Shown piece by piece: positions 43,432 through 51,190 of a stretch of DNA of 64,000 bases (the first letter of the stretch is position 1; the number at the start of each line of letters is the position of its first letter). Made by a program: the position numbers and the translations under genes. A model generated the notes under the pieces. It worked only from the letters and a program-made list of their open reading frames with translations. It had not been told where the DNA came from and did not search any database. Source of the stretch: Clostridiales bacterium (GTDB lineage Bacteria > Bacillota > Clostridia > Oscillospirales > Ruminococcaceae); the NCBI GenBank assembly GCA_019423685.1, contig JAHZAY010000007.1, positions 1-64,000 of the forward strand, given 5' to 3'.

Positions 43432-43725
43432 CTATTTGCCCTGCAAATTTTCCAGAATTTTCTGCTGATTTTTCTTGCTCTGGTCCATGATGCACTGATA
43501 GATTGCCTCCATCGCCGGGCGGTACTCCTCTTTGGTCAGCGCACATACCTTCTCGATGACCTGCCGCTCCCGCTCCGGGTGATAGACGGGCAGATTGTTC
43601 GCCGCCTTAAAAGCTGCCACCGCATCGGTGACCTCCATGCGCTCGGTCAACAGCCGCGCAATCTCGTGGTCCAATACGTCGATCCGCTCGCGCAGTGCCG
43701 TCAGATCGCTTCCCTGTTCTGGCAT
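43432..43725 (-). CDS. aroQ: Chorismate mutase, AroQ class
   Basis: The 97-residue all-helical enzyme converts chorismate to prephenate. The core LTALRERIDVLDHEIARLLTERMEVTDAVAAFKAANNLPVYHPERERQVIEKV matches AroQ, including the Arg and Lys that bind the substrate carboxylates and the late Gln-rich helix. AAAGGAG precedes the ATG. It is the third gene behind the tyrosine-codon attenuator and supplies prephenate to TyrA encoded just upstream. Confidence 0.9.
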   Translation of the reverse strand: MPEQGSDLTALRERIDVLDHEIARLLTERMEVTDAVAAFKAANNLPVYHPERERQVIEKVCALTKEEYRPAMEAIYQCIMDQSKKNQQKILENLQGK

Positions 43726-43787
43726 CGTGTTTTCTCCTTTCGATCGCTCCATCATTTCGCTAAATATTTCTTTACCGAAATGTATCT

Positions 43788-44627
43788 TTATTTTTTCTCA
43801 GCCTCTTCGTTGAGGGCTTCCTTGATGCGGCTGCCGTCGGCGAGCAGCTGGGTGAGGCGCTGGCCGTCGTTTTCGGCAAGGGCGTGGCGGTATTCCTGCA
43901 AGCTGGAGATCAGGATGTCCAGATCGTCCAACAGGTTTTGGCGGTTGAGCAGGAACAATTCGCTCCACATCACCGGATTCAGGCGCGCCACACGGGTCAA
44001 ATCCTGGAAGCTGCCGCCGGTGTAGCCCTTATAGTTCATGCACAGCGGGTTTTTGATGTATGCGCTCGAGAGAATGTGCGCCAGCTGAGAGGTGTAGCCG
44101 ATCATCTTGTCGTGACTTTCCGGGTCGGTAAAGACAATCCGGCCAAATCCGATCTGCTCGCACAATTTCTGCACAATTTCCAGCGCCCAGGAGTCGGTGA
44201 AAATGGGGGTGAGGATCATGCTGGAACCGGCAAAGAGGTTGTCGCTGGCATTCTGATAACCCCAGCGCTCCCTTCCCGCCATCGGGTGACCGCCGATAAA
44301 CTCCACCCCGTGGCTTTTGCACAGCTGAGCCACCTCGGAGGTGACCGCCTTTTTGACCCCGCAGATATCCATGACGATGCAGCCCTTTTTCAGCTGATCC
44401 ACCTGCTGCTGGATGAGCTGGATGGCTGTTTTGGGAAAAAGCGCCACGATGAGCAGGTCCAGCTGACCGTACTCCTCCAGCTTCCCGTCAATGCTCTTGT
44501 CTGCTATCGCCCGCTGCATCGTTTCTTCGTCGATGTCCATGCCGTACACGGTGTGATCGGTGTGCTTCTTGATGGATTTTGCCAGCGATGCCCCGATCAA
44601 ACCCAGGCCTACAATTCCAATTTTCAT
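43788..44627 (-). CDS. tyrA: Prephenate dehydrogenase
   Basis: The 279-residue enzyme oxidatively decarboxylates prephenate to 4-hydroxyphenylpyruvate, the tyrosine branch. The Rossmann motif GIVGLGLIGASLAKSI is at residues 4-19. CIVMDICGVKKAVTSE, FIGGHPMAGRERWGYQNAS and HDKMIGYTSQLAHILSSAYI match TyrA. It lacks a C-terminal ACT domain, so feedback regulation by this enzyme is less likely and control may sit at the attenuator. Confidence 0.93.
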   Translation of the reverse strand: MKIGIVGLGLIGASLAKSIKKHTDHTVYGMDIDEETMQRAIADKSIDGKLEEYGQLDLLIVALFPKTAIQLIQQQVDQLKKGCIVMDICGVKKAVTSEVAQLCKSHGVEFIGGHPMAGRERWGYQNASDNLFAGSSMILTPIFTDSWALEIVQKLCEQIGFGRIVFTDPESHDKMIGYTSQLAHILSSAYIKNPLCMNYKGYTGGSFQDLTRVARLNPVMWSELFLLNRQNLLDDLDILISSLQEYRHALAENDGQRLTQLLADGSRIKEALNEEAEKK

Positions 44628-44650
44628 GCTGCTCCTCCCCTTTCTGCCGC

Positions 44651-45658
44651 TTAGAGCGTCTTCATAAATGCGCTCAGCTTTTTGACCTTCTGCATCAGGG
44701 CATCAAACTGATCTGGACGCAGCGACTGGGCACCGTCGCACAGCGCCTTCGGCGGGTCATTGTGGACCTCGATCATGACGCCGTCCGCGCCCGCAGCGAT
44801 GGCTGCCAAGGTCATTGGCTCCACCATCCACGGCAATCCGGTGGCGTGGCTCGGGTCGATGATGACCGGCAGATGGGAGAGCTTTTTGATCATCGGCACT
44901 GCGGACAGATCCAGCGTGTTGCGGGTTTTGGTCTCAAAGGTGCGGATGCCGCGCTCGCACAGGATGACGTTTTCGTTGCCGCCCGCCATGATGTACTCGG
45001 CGCTCATCAGCCATTCCTCGATGGTGTTGGCCAGACCGCGCTTGAGGAGGATAGGCTTGTTGAGTTTGCCCAACTGTTTGAGCAGCTCAAAGTTCTGCAT
45101 ATTTCTTGCGCCGACCTGGATGACATCGACATCCTCAAACAGGTCGATGTCGTCGTAGTTCATAATTTCGGTGACGATCGGCAGTCCGGTTTCCTTTTTG
45201 GCCTCAAGCAGCAGCTTGATACCGTCGCCGTGCAGGCCCTGGAAGGAGTATGGGGAGGTGCGGGGCTTGAATGCGCCGCCGCGCAGCAGCGCTGCTCCCG
45301 ATTTTTTCACCTCGCGCGCCACCAGACAGATCTGCTCTTCGGTCTCCACCGAGCAGGGGCCCGCAATGACCTGGAACTCTCCCCCGCCAATTTTGACCCC
45401 GTTTACATCGACCACGGTGTCCTGCGGGTGGAACTTTCTGTTGGCCTTTTTGTAAGGCTCCTGGATGCGCTTAACCTCTTCCACAATTTCGAGCGAGGCG
45501 ATCTTGCCGATATCGACGCTGGTGGTGTCTCCCACAAGACCCAGCAAGGTGGTGTTCATGCCCTGAGAGAGATGAACCTGCAAGCCCATTGCCTCAAAGT
45601 CTTTCTTTAGGTTTTCAATCTGTCCGGGGCGGGCGGAATCTTTGACGATTACAATCAT
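44651..45658 (-). CDS. aroF: DAHP synthase (shikimate pathway entry)
   Basis: The 335-residue 3-deoxy-7-phosphoheptulonate synthase is of the beta type. Residues 1-70 are a small ferredoxin-like regulatory domain (MIVIVKDSARPGQIENL). The barrel follows with FQVIAGPCSVETEEQI, LLRGGAFKPRTSPYSFQGL, DVIQVGARNMQNFELLKQLG, PILLKRGLANTIEEWLMSAEYI and LPVIIDPSHATGLPWMV. GGAGATTTTACC precedes the ATG. It is the first structural gene after the attenuator, so tyrosine supply would control entry to the whole pathway. Confidence 0.95.
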   Translation of the reverse strand: MIVIVKDSARPGQIENLKKDFEAMGLQVHLSQGMNTTLLGLVGDTTSVDIGKIASLEIVEEVKRIQEPYKKANRKFHPQDTVVDVNGVKIGGGEFQVIAGPCSVETEEQICLVAREVKKSGAALLRGGAFKPRTSPYSFQGLHGDGIKLLLEAKKETGLPIVTEIMNYDDIDLFEDVDVIQVGARNMQNFELLKQLGKLNKPILLKRGLANTIEEWLMSAEYIMAGGNENVILCERGIRTFETKTRNTLDLSAVPMIKKLSHLPVIIDPSHATGLPWMVEPMTLAAIAAGADGVMIEVHNDPPKALCDGAQSLRPDQFDALMQKVKKLSAFMKTL

Positions 45659-45709
45659 GGTAAAATCTCCTTTATTTTCGAACTTTTACTAAACAGCTGC
45701 ACAAACAAC

Positions 45710-45743
45710 AAAAAAACGCCGGCGCTTTTTTCGAGCGCCGGCG
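45710..45743 (-). terminator. Attenuator terminator before aroF
   Basis: On the minus strand a very stable helix (CGCCGGCGCTC with GCGCCGGCG, loop of A) is followed by seven T. It lies between the leader peptide and aroF, about 50 nt before aroF. Its 5' arm can instead pair with an upstream segment at 45814-45822. Confidence 0.9.
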
Positions 45744-45768
45744 TACAAACCTCTCTGCTGTTCATTTG

Positions 45769-45800
45769 GCAAAGGCTTTGGTCTATCTCCCTTCCTTTGC
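45769..45800 (-). promoter_or_regulatory. Possible protector/pause helix in the aro leader
   Basis: GCAAAGG at the end of the leader reading frame (45794-45800) is complementary to CCTTTGC just after its stop (45769-45775). A helix here could pause polymerase or keep the antiterminator segment apart from the terminator arm. Confidence 0.4.
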
Positions 45801-45875
45801 GCAGCACAAACAACCAGCGCTCTTTAAGCCCCGGTAGGAATAATAGTATCGTGCTGTCAACGAAAGACGTGCCAT
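45783..45875 (-). CDS. Leader peptide with clustered Tyr codons (attenuator)
   Basis: A 30-codon frame starts at an ATG at 45875 with AAAAGGAG upstream and stops at a TAG at 45783. Codons 10-14 are TAC TAT TAT TCC TAC (Tyr-Tyr-Tyr-Ser-Tyr), and a Cys cluster (GCLCC) follows at 21-25. Codons 18-21 contain GAGCGCTGG (45814-45822), which is complementary over nine bases (one G-U pair) to the terminator 5' arm CCGGCGCTC. A ribosome stalled at the Tyr codons would leave this segment free to form the antiterminator; a moving ribosome would cover it. Confidence 0.85.
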   Translation of the reverse strand: MARLSLTARYYYSYRGLKSAGCLCCAKEGR

Positions 45876-45908
45876 AAATCCAAACTCCTTTTTTTCTTGC
45901 CTGCTCCT

Positions 45909-45937
45909 ATCATATCCCAGCCAAGGGCGTTTGTCAA
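45909..45937 (-). promoter_or_regulatory. Promoter of the aroF-tyrA-aroQ operon
   Basis: TTGACA (45932-45937) and TATGAT (45909-45914) are exactly 17 bp apart on the minus strand. The inferred transcript begins about 26 nt before the leader ATG. Confidence 0.85.
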
Positions 45938-46318
45938 TAGCTTCCCGCAAAAATTTCTTTAGCAGTTTAAAGCATGTAAGAGCTTTTTCTTTCTCTTACC
46001 TTGCTCTTTGCAGCATCTAAAGTAGCACATTTGTTCCGTATCCTTGACAGCCAATTCCCTGCTTCCCGCGCAATCTCCCGCCCTTGTCGGAGGGGCATCC
46101 CTTTTTTCTAAACAAAGAGGCACCCTTCCCTTTTTTTCGCACAATTTCTTGTGCAGACTCTTGCCCCTTTCTGTGCTGCACGTCCTAAATCGGCAGTTTT
46201 CCACTTTTTTTAACAGAATTTCACGACTTCTTTCAACATTTTCTTCCCTCCCTTTCTGCTATAATTCTCCTGTAAACCAGTCACCACCCGATAATTTCGT
46301 CAAAGGAGGATTCTTTTT
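45938..46318. other. Intergenic region without a recognised gene
   Basis: About 380 bp of pyrimidine-rich DNA separate the aro promoter from the small gene at 46319. A TATAAT at 46260-46265 is a likely -10 box for that gene, but no convincing -35 box is spaced 16-18 bp from it. I see no RNA gene or conserved hairpin. Confidence 0.5.
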
Positions 46319-46546
46319 ATGAAGGAGATTTCCGTTCTTTCTCAAAAAAATGCACAGCTGCTGTTCTCCATTCCCAACCAACCGGTCTATTTCCTGCTGC
46401 CCCTTTCCCAGGCCGAGCGCATCAACGACCTTTCCTTTGAGTGGTTTGAAGAATACCTTCCCAATACCCCATCCAACCCCTACCCCATCTGCCTGCTGGA
46501 CGATGGCAGCGTGCGGGATGCCCTGCCCGATTCCCCCGCAAATTAG
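46319..46546 (+). CDS. Small hypothetical protein (75 aa)
   Basis: The ATG has CAAAGGAGG upstream. The product is neutral to acidic, with a beta-rich opening (ISVLSQKNAQLLFSIPNQPVYFLLPL), a Trp/Phe patch (SFEWFEEYLPNTPSNPYP) and a short acidic end. I do not recognise it. A TATAAT box 55 bp upstream and the strong ribosome site support expression. It points the same way as the membrane-protein gene at 46649. Confidence 0.5.
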   Translation: MKEISVLSQKNAQLLFSIPNQPVYFLLPLSQAERINDLSFEWFEEYLPNTPSNPYPICLLDDGSVRDALPDSPAN

Positions 46547-46648
46547 CCCCCCTTCTCTTCCCAAAGCTGCCCTTTTATGCTATACTGTTTTTATCAAACA
46601 GAAGATTGCTGCCGCACACTTTTGCGGCTATCAAAAAAGGGTGAGATT

Positions 46649-48289
46649 ATGAAAAAAGCCAAACCGATCGTATTTTTAGTCATTACCGTGTTGGTCGCGC
46701 TCTATGTCTTTGTCGAAGCCCCCAACCTCAATCCGCTGTATCTGGATGGCGCCCTCTTCTGGGCCGTCCTGATTACCGCCTATGTGGGACTGGGCACCTT
46801 GATGAAGATCGGCGAATTCCACTTTCAGCTCAACAACTTCTCCTATTCTCCAAACGCAAAGTTCCCCAAAATCCCAGCCATCATCATCGCTTTGCCCTGG
46901 GTGCTGATTGTCATTGTCGTAGCAATCTCCTCCATTCTCTTCCAGTGGAAGGCCTACCGCGATCAGCTGGGCGAACCGCAGATCAAAAAGTTTGACAGCG
47001 AGGTGCAGACCATCGACATCTCCCAAATCCCGATCGTCGATGAGGAACTGGCATTGCAGCTGGCACAGAAAAAGCTCGGCGAGCGGCCGGCTCTGGGCTC
47101 TCAGGTTGTGCTCTACACCGCCACCATCCAGATGGTGGACGGGGAGCTGGTCTGGGTAGTTCCGCTGTACCACTCCGGCTTCTTCAAGTGGATCACCAAC
47201 CTGGACGGCACTCCCGGCTATATCGTGGTTTCCGCCACCGACACCAACAACGTGCGCTATGTTGAGGGAAACAAGATCAAGTACCATCCCGGCAGCTATC
47301 TGCTCTTTGACGTTGCGCGTAAGGTCCGTTTTGGTCCCGGATTGTTCACCGGCATCACCGACTACTCCTTCGAGCTGGACGACGACGGCCAGCCGTACTG
47401 GGTCGTCTCCACCTACCACAATCAGCGCGGCTTCTCGCTGCCCGAAGCAGACGGCATTGTCCTGCTCAACGCCACCACCGGCGAGATGGAGCGCTACACC
47501 ATGGACAACATTCCTTCCTGGGTGGACCGCGTCCAGCCGGAAGACTTCGTCCTGCAGCAGATCGCCAACCGCGGCAACTATGTCCACGGCATCTTTAACT
47601 TTGCAAACAAGGATAAATATCGCCCAAGTGAGGGCCACAACATCGTCTACAACAACGGCGAATGTTACCTCTTCACCGGCCTGACCAGCGTAGGTTCCGA
47701 CGACAGCGCCATCGGCTTTATCATGGTGGATATGGTCACCAAAGAGCCGATCATGTACGAGATGAGCGGCGCCACCGAGGAAGCTGCCCAGCTTTCCGCC
47801 CAGGGACAGGTACAGGATTTGGGCTACCGGGCCAGCTTCCCGATCATCCTGAACATCGACTCGCAGCCTACCTACTTTATGACCCTCAAGGACGACATCG
47901 GACTGATCAAGCAGTACGCCTTTGTCTCGGTCACCAACTATTCCACAGTCGGCACCGGCGAATCGGTCAGCGAAGCGCTGCGCGATTATGAAAGCAAACT
48001 GGTCACCGACGGCGTCACCACCATCGGCAACTCCCTGAGCGGTGAAATGGAATCGGTAGAGGGCGTTGTCCTGCGTATTGCGAACGAATATTCCGATGGG
48101 CGCACCATCTACAAGTTCCTGCTGCAATCCCCTCAGGATATCCTCTTCACTGCACAGTCCTCTGTCAGCCAGGAGCTGGCGCTTACCCAGGAGGGCGACC
48201 GCGTCTCGGTCAGCTATACCCTCACAACCAGCGGCATCGCCAACGTCGATGCCTTCGACAACCTGGAATTTACCCAAAAAGCGGCTTAG
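46649..48289 (+). CDS. Membrane-anchored protein with large extracytoplasmic domain
   Basis: The 546-residue protein has N-terminal helices (IVFLVITVLVALYVFVEA, a second weaker segment, then IPAIIIALPWVLIVIVVAISSILF near 70-93). A long beta-rich region without further membrane segments follows (ELALQLAQKKLGERPALGSQVV, YWVVSTYHN, IVLLNATTGEMERY). The repeated pattern of reading a value and displaying it resembles PepSY-like modules, but this is only an impression. Function is unknown. AAGGGTGAG precedes the chosen ATG. It is followed 18 nt later by another small membrane protein. Confidence 0.6.
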   Translation: MKKAKPIVFLVITVLVALYVFVEAPNLNPLYLDGALFWAVLITAYVGLGTLMKIGEFHFQLNNFSYSPNAKFPKIPAIIIALPWVLIVIVVAISSILFQWKAYRDQLGEPQIKKFDSEVQTIDISQIPIVDEELALQLAQKKLGERPALGSQVVLYTATIQMVDGELVWVVPLYHSGFFKWITNLDGTPGYIVVSATDTNNVRYVEGNKIKYHPGSYLLFDVARKVRFGPGLFTGITDYSFELDDDGQPYWVVSTYHNQRGFSLPEADGIVLLNATTGEMERYTMDNIPSWVDRVQPEDFVLQQIANRGNYVHGIFNFANKDKYRPSEGHNIVYNNGECYLFTGLTSVGSDDSAIGFIMVDMVTKEPIMYEMSGATEEAAQLSAQGQVQDLGYRASFPIILNIDSQPTYFMTLKDDIGLIKQYAFVSVTNYSTVGTGESVSEALRDYESKLVTDGVTTIGNSLSGEMESVEGVVLRIANEYSDGRTIYKFLLQSPQDILFTAQSSVSQELALTQEGDRVSVSYTLTTSGIANVDAFDNLEFTQKAA

Positions 48290-48307
48290 TCCCGGAAAGG
48301 AGTTCCT

Positions 48308-48754
48308 ATGCGCATTGTACTGGCAATTGTGCTGGTGGCACTGGGCGCCTTCCCGGTGCTCTGGCACAACAACTTTTCCTTTCTGCAGATGAGCCCGGTA
48401 GAGATCGTCATCTTCATCGCCTGCATCATCGCGGCGCTGCTGTTGGTTCTGGTCAAAAAGCTCCCCACCCAAAAGCACGAGCAGGACAGTCTCTACAAGA
48501 TGACCTTCACCCTCTCCTCCCCCTCTCCGGTGGTGAGCGAGGGACAACAGCTCTATCTGCGGCCCTATATGGGGATGGACGGCGAACAGATTGGCGTCAC
48601 AAACGAGCGCGGCGAATGTTTGGGATTTGTCCCCGGCGAGTACCGCGACTATGTGCTCTCCCGCATCGAATCGCACCGCATGACCCACACCACCGTCGAA
48701 CAGTTGGAATCCTCGATGGGGATGCAGACGGTGTCCATCAAAATTATCTGCTAG
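48308..48754 (+). CDS. Small membrane protein, partner of upstream gene
   Basis: The 148-residue protein has two membrane helices at residues 2-19 and 31-50, then a cytoplasmic basic stretch and a compact C-terminal domain (LYLRPYMGMDGEQIGVTNERGECLGFVPGEYRDYVLSRI). CGGAAAGGAG precedes the ATG. The family is unknown. Tight spacing with the gene before it and a shared terminator indicate an operon and probably a joint membrane role. Confidence 0.6.
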   Translation: MRIVLAIVLVALGAFPVLWHNNFSFLQMSPVEIVIFIACIIAALLLVLVKKLPTQKHEQDSLYKMTFTLSSPSPVVSEGQQLYLRPYMGMDGEQIGVTNERGECLGFVPGEYRDYVLSRIESHRMTHTTVEQLESSMGMQTVSIKIIC

Positions 48755-48760
48755 GCCAAG

Positions 48761-48799
48761 AAGGGGCCGTCTGTATTCATACAGACGGCCCCTTCTTTT
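48761..48799. terminator. Terminator between convergent operons
   Basis: AAGGGGCCGTCTGTAT and ATACAGACGGCCCCTT form a perfect 16-bp stem with a TC loop. CTTTTG follows on the plus side. It can end transcripts from both directions. Confidence 0.85.
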
Positions 48800-48813
48800 G
48801 TTTATCCCAAAAT

Positions 48814-49518
48814 TTATGGCAACAGTGAAAGCGGATCAAACGGATAAATGCGGCTCCAGATTAAGGTGCTCATCAGGATGTCCTGATTGCAGTACCGCAT
48901 AGCGCCAAAGATATAAAAAAGGATGCGGAATAAGACACAGATCAGGTACAGGTTTAATCCTGCCTGCAAAACGCCCACCAGCAAGCCCAAGAAGCGGTCA
49001 ATCGGCTGCAGGATGGGAGAGCGAAAGACAAAGTGGATGGCCGAGGTCAATAGCCGGACCAGTCCGCCCAACACGGCATAGCAGACGGTAAACAGCAGCA
49101 CCGAAACCAACCCCTGCACTGCCGGTCCGATCACGCTCTGCTCAAGCACATTGACAAGGCTTTCGGTGCCCTGCGAGAGCGCCTGTGCGATGTCGTCGGT
49201 GTTGAGCCCCATATTGAGCGCATTGCCCAGCAGGCGAGGCAGTTGATCCAGGCCCGCTTGAAGCTGGGAGATGATGTCCGCTGCCTGTCCACCCTGCAAA
49301 TTGCGGTTGAGAAAGGAGGTGACCTCCGTCTTTAGAAAGCTGTTATAGACGATGGAGGCTCCCTCTCTGGCCAAAAACATCGATCCGAAAAATGCTGCCA
49401 GTCTGCCGACCAATCGGAAGATGCCGGTTGCAAAGCCCCTCTGGGCACTGCGGGACACCGTCAGCAAGATAATCAGTACTGCCACCAAATCATAGGCCAG
49501 TACAACCCATTTCTCCAT
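48814..49518 (-). CDS. CvpA-family membrane protein
   Basis: The 234-residue protein has four hydrophobic segments (VVLAYDLVAVLIILLTV, IFRLVGRLAAFFGSMFLA, GLVSVLLFTVCYAVLGGLVRLL, LVGVLQAGLNLYLICVLFRILFYIFG) in the CvpA/colicin V production pattern. The true role of these proteins is unclear; some affect the envelope. The start is the ATG behind GAGAGG. It is the last gene of the truA group. Confidence 0.75.
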   Translation of the reverse strand: MEKWVVLAYDLVAVLIILLTVSRSAQRGFATGIFRLVGRLAAFFGSMFLAREGASIVYNSFLKTEVTSFLNRNLQGGQAADIISQLQAGLDQLPRLLGNALNMGLNTDDIAQALSQGTESLVNVLEQSVIGPAVQGLVSVLLFTVCYAVLGGLVRLLTSAIHFVFRSPILQPIDRFLGLLVGVLQAGLNLYLICVLFRILFYIFGAMRYCNQDILMSTLIWSRIYPFDPLSLLP

Positions 49519-49545
49519 TGCGATCATCCTCTCTATTCTATCATA

Positions 49546-51183
49546 TTATTGCACCGGACGCGAGGAGAAAAATCCGCCGCCTCCCTCCGACTGTTCGGTG
49601 GAAGGCTCCTCGGTTTGCGTCCCCTGCTGCGAATTATCCGAAAGCTCGTCCTCATTGTGGTATTCCGGTTGGCTGCCTTCGTTTTGTACCGCCACATGAG
49701 AAGGTCCCTGATTGCGCGTATCTTCGTCGGTATTTTCCTGCTCCCCTGTGCTCTGTCCGTCCGATTCCCCTTCATCCGGCTGCTGTTGCTCCGGTTCCGG
49801 CTGCTGTTGTTCCTCGGACGGTTCTTCTTTATCTTGCGGCAGCTCCTCCTGCGCACCATCCTGTTGCTCCTGCACAAGCTGCTGCGTCTGCGATTCGCCC
49901 ACCGTCATCTCTTCATCGTGATTCTCCATCCCGTCCAGGATGCTCTGCAACAGATCCAGCTCTTCCTGGGTTTGTTGGTTTTGTTGTGTGCCCTCCGGCA
50001 GCTCCTGCGGCTCCTTGTTGGAGAAGAGGGAGAATCTGTTCGGCTGCTCGAGATCCAGGCGGATGATCTCGGTCGGCGTAATCGCATAAACCGAGTTGCC
50101 CATCGGCTGGATGTCATAGTAGGACTCCGCATCCACCTCCTGCAACAGGGTGCAGTCGTAGGCGCTGTATTCCTGGAAGCTGGATGCCCCCAAGATGAGG
50201 ATGGTCCCCTCATACGCCTTGACCCGCTGCAACGAATCGGTCAGCGTAGCCGTCCCGTTGAGGGTGGTAAAGTCGTCCGACACGCTGGCCAGGGTATACT
50301 TTCGATCCTGCTCATAATCTCCAAAGATTAGGGCCACCCCATCCTCGTGCATCGCATAGCCAGCCAGTGCCTGTCCGTTATAGTCAAATTGTCCGAGCAC
50401 GCTGCCGTCCGAATTGAGCAGAATTGCACTCTTGTCGGTGATGCAGCGCACATGGCTGCCGTCAAATCCCACCTCGAGAATCAGCTGATTTGCCAGCTCA
50501 AACCTTCCCTGTTCCTCCCCAGAGCGCAGGATTGTCACAACATTCTTTAGCTCACCCTGATCGACATAGGACGAACCGATCGCGATGCTCGATCCGTTGT
50601 CCGAAATATCCAGCGCTGTCACCACGTTGTCAGTTTTCCAGGTGTACTGTTCGCGCTGGTGAGAATCCAACACAGTCACCCGTGTCTGCGCATTGTCGGT
50701 CTGGGTCGCCACCGCCAGTGCCCCATTGGAGGCGATGTCCGCAATGCGAATGGCGTCGTCGGTAGTCGCATTGTAAAACGGGGTGTTCCGGCTAAAGGCT
50801 GCATAGCTCTTTGAGCCGCGGTCATAGGCCAAGAGCATGGTGCCGTTGGTCTTGATTTGCGGGTTGCTCATTCGATGCAGCTCGTTATGTACCTCACTGC
50901 CGCTGGTATTGTAAAAATAGATGGTCGTCTCATTGAGCAGCACGATGCTGCTCTCGTTCTGGTACATTCCCTTGACCTTGCCGCCGGGAGCATCGATCGG
51001 GTATCCCGGGCCGCCCTTAATCATGTCCAGCACCGAAGACAGCCCCACAAATCCGGGTGTATTGACGATGCTGGAGAAGAGGTACGCCGCCACCAGAATC
51101 AAGCCGACAAGGGCGAGCAGTTTCAGCCCACGCCGGCGCGCCTGCCGCTTTTTGAGCTTTTTAAAATCTGTTACACTCGCCAT
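49546..51183 (-). CDS. Membrane-anchored beta-propeller-like protein (DUF5711 type)
   Basis: The 545-residue protein has a basic N-terminus, one membrane helix (LKLLALVGLILVAAYLFSSIV) and about 350 residues of repeated four-strand blocks, each with a phrase like ITALDISDNGSSIAIGSS. This suggests a beta propeller outside the cell and resembles DUF5711. The last 160 residues are a disordered Gln/Glu/Pro tail. GGAGGGATG precedes the start, 7 nt after truA. Function is unknown. Confidence 0.65.
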   Translation of the reverse strand: MASVTDFKKLKKRQARRRGLKLLALVGLILVAAYLFSSIVNTPGFVGLSSVLDMIKGGPGYPIDAPGGKVKGMYQNESSIVLLNETTIYFYNTSGSEVHNELHRMSNPQIKTNGTMLLAYDRGSKSYAAFSRNTPFYNATTDDAIRIADIASNGALAVATQTDNAQTRVTVLDSHQREQYTWKTDNVVTALDISDNGSSIAIGSSYVDQGELKNVVTILRSGEEQGRFELANQLILEVGFDGSHVRCITDKSAILLNSDGSVLGQFDYNGQALAGYAMHEDGVALIFGDYEQDRKYTLASVSDDFTTLNGTATLTDSLQRVKAYEGTILILGASSFQEYSAYDCTLLQEVDAESYYDIQPMGNSVYAITPTEIIRLDLEQPNRFSLFSNKEPQELPEGTQQNQQTQEELDLLQSILDGMENHDEEMTVGESQTQQLVQEQQDGAQEELPQDKEEPSEEQQQPEPEQQQPDEGESDGQSTGEQENTDEDTRNQGPSHVAVQNEGSQPEYHNEDELSDNSQQGTQTEEPSTEQSEGGGGFFSSRPVQ

Positions 51184-51190
51184 ACGCTGT

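Noticed and set aside
45959..46204. 81-codon minus frame upstream of the aro promoter
   Set aside because: It has no convincing ribosome site, is Cys/Lys/Arg-biased and would end just upstream of the aro -35 box; treated as chance.
46676..48688. 670-codon minus-strand frame at 46.7-48.7 kb
   Set aside because: It spans two rightward genes that have ribosome sites, membrane helices and sensible composition. The minus frame is Gly/Val/Asp/His-rich shadow sequence.
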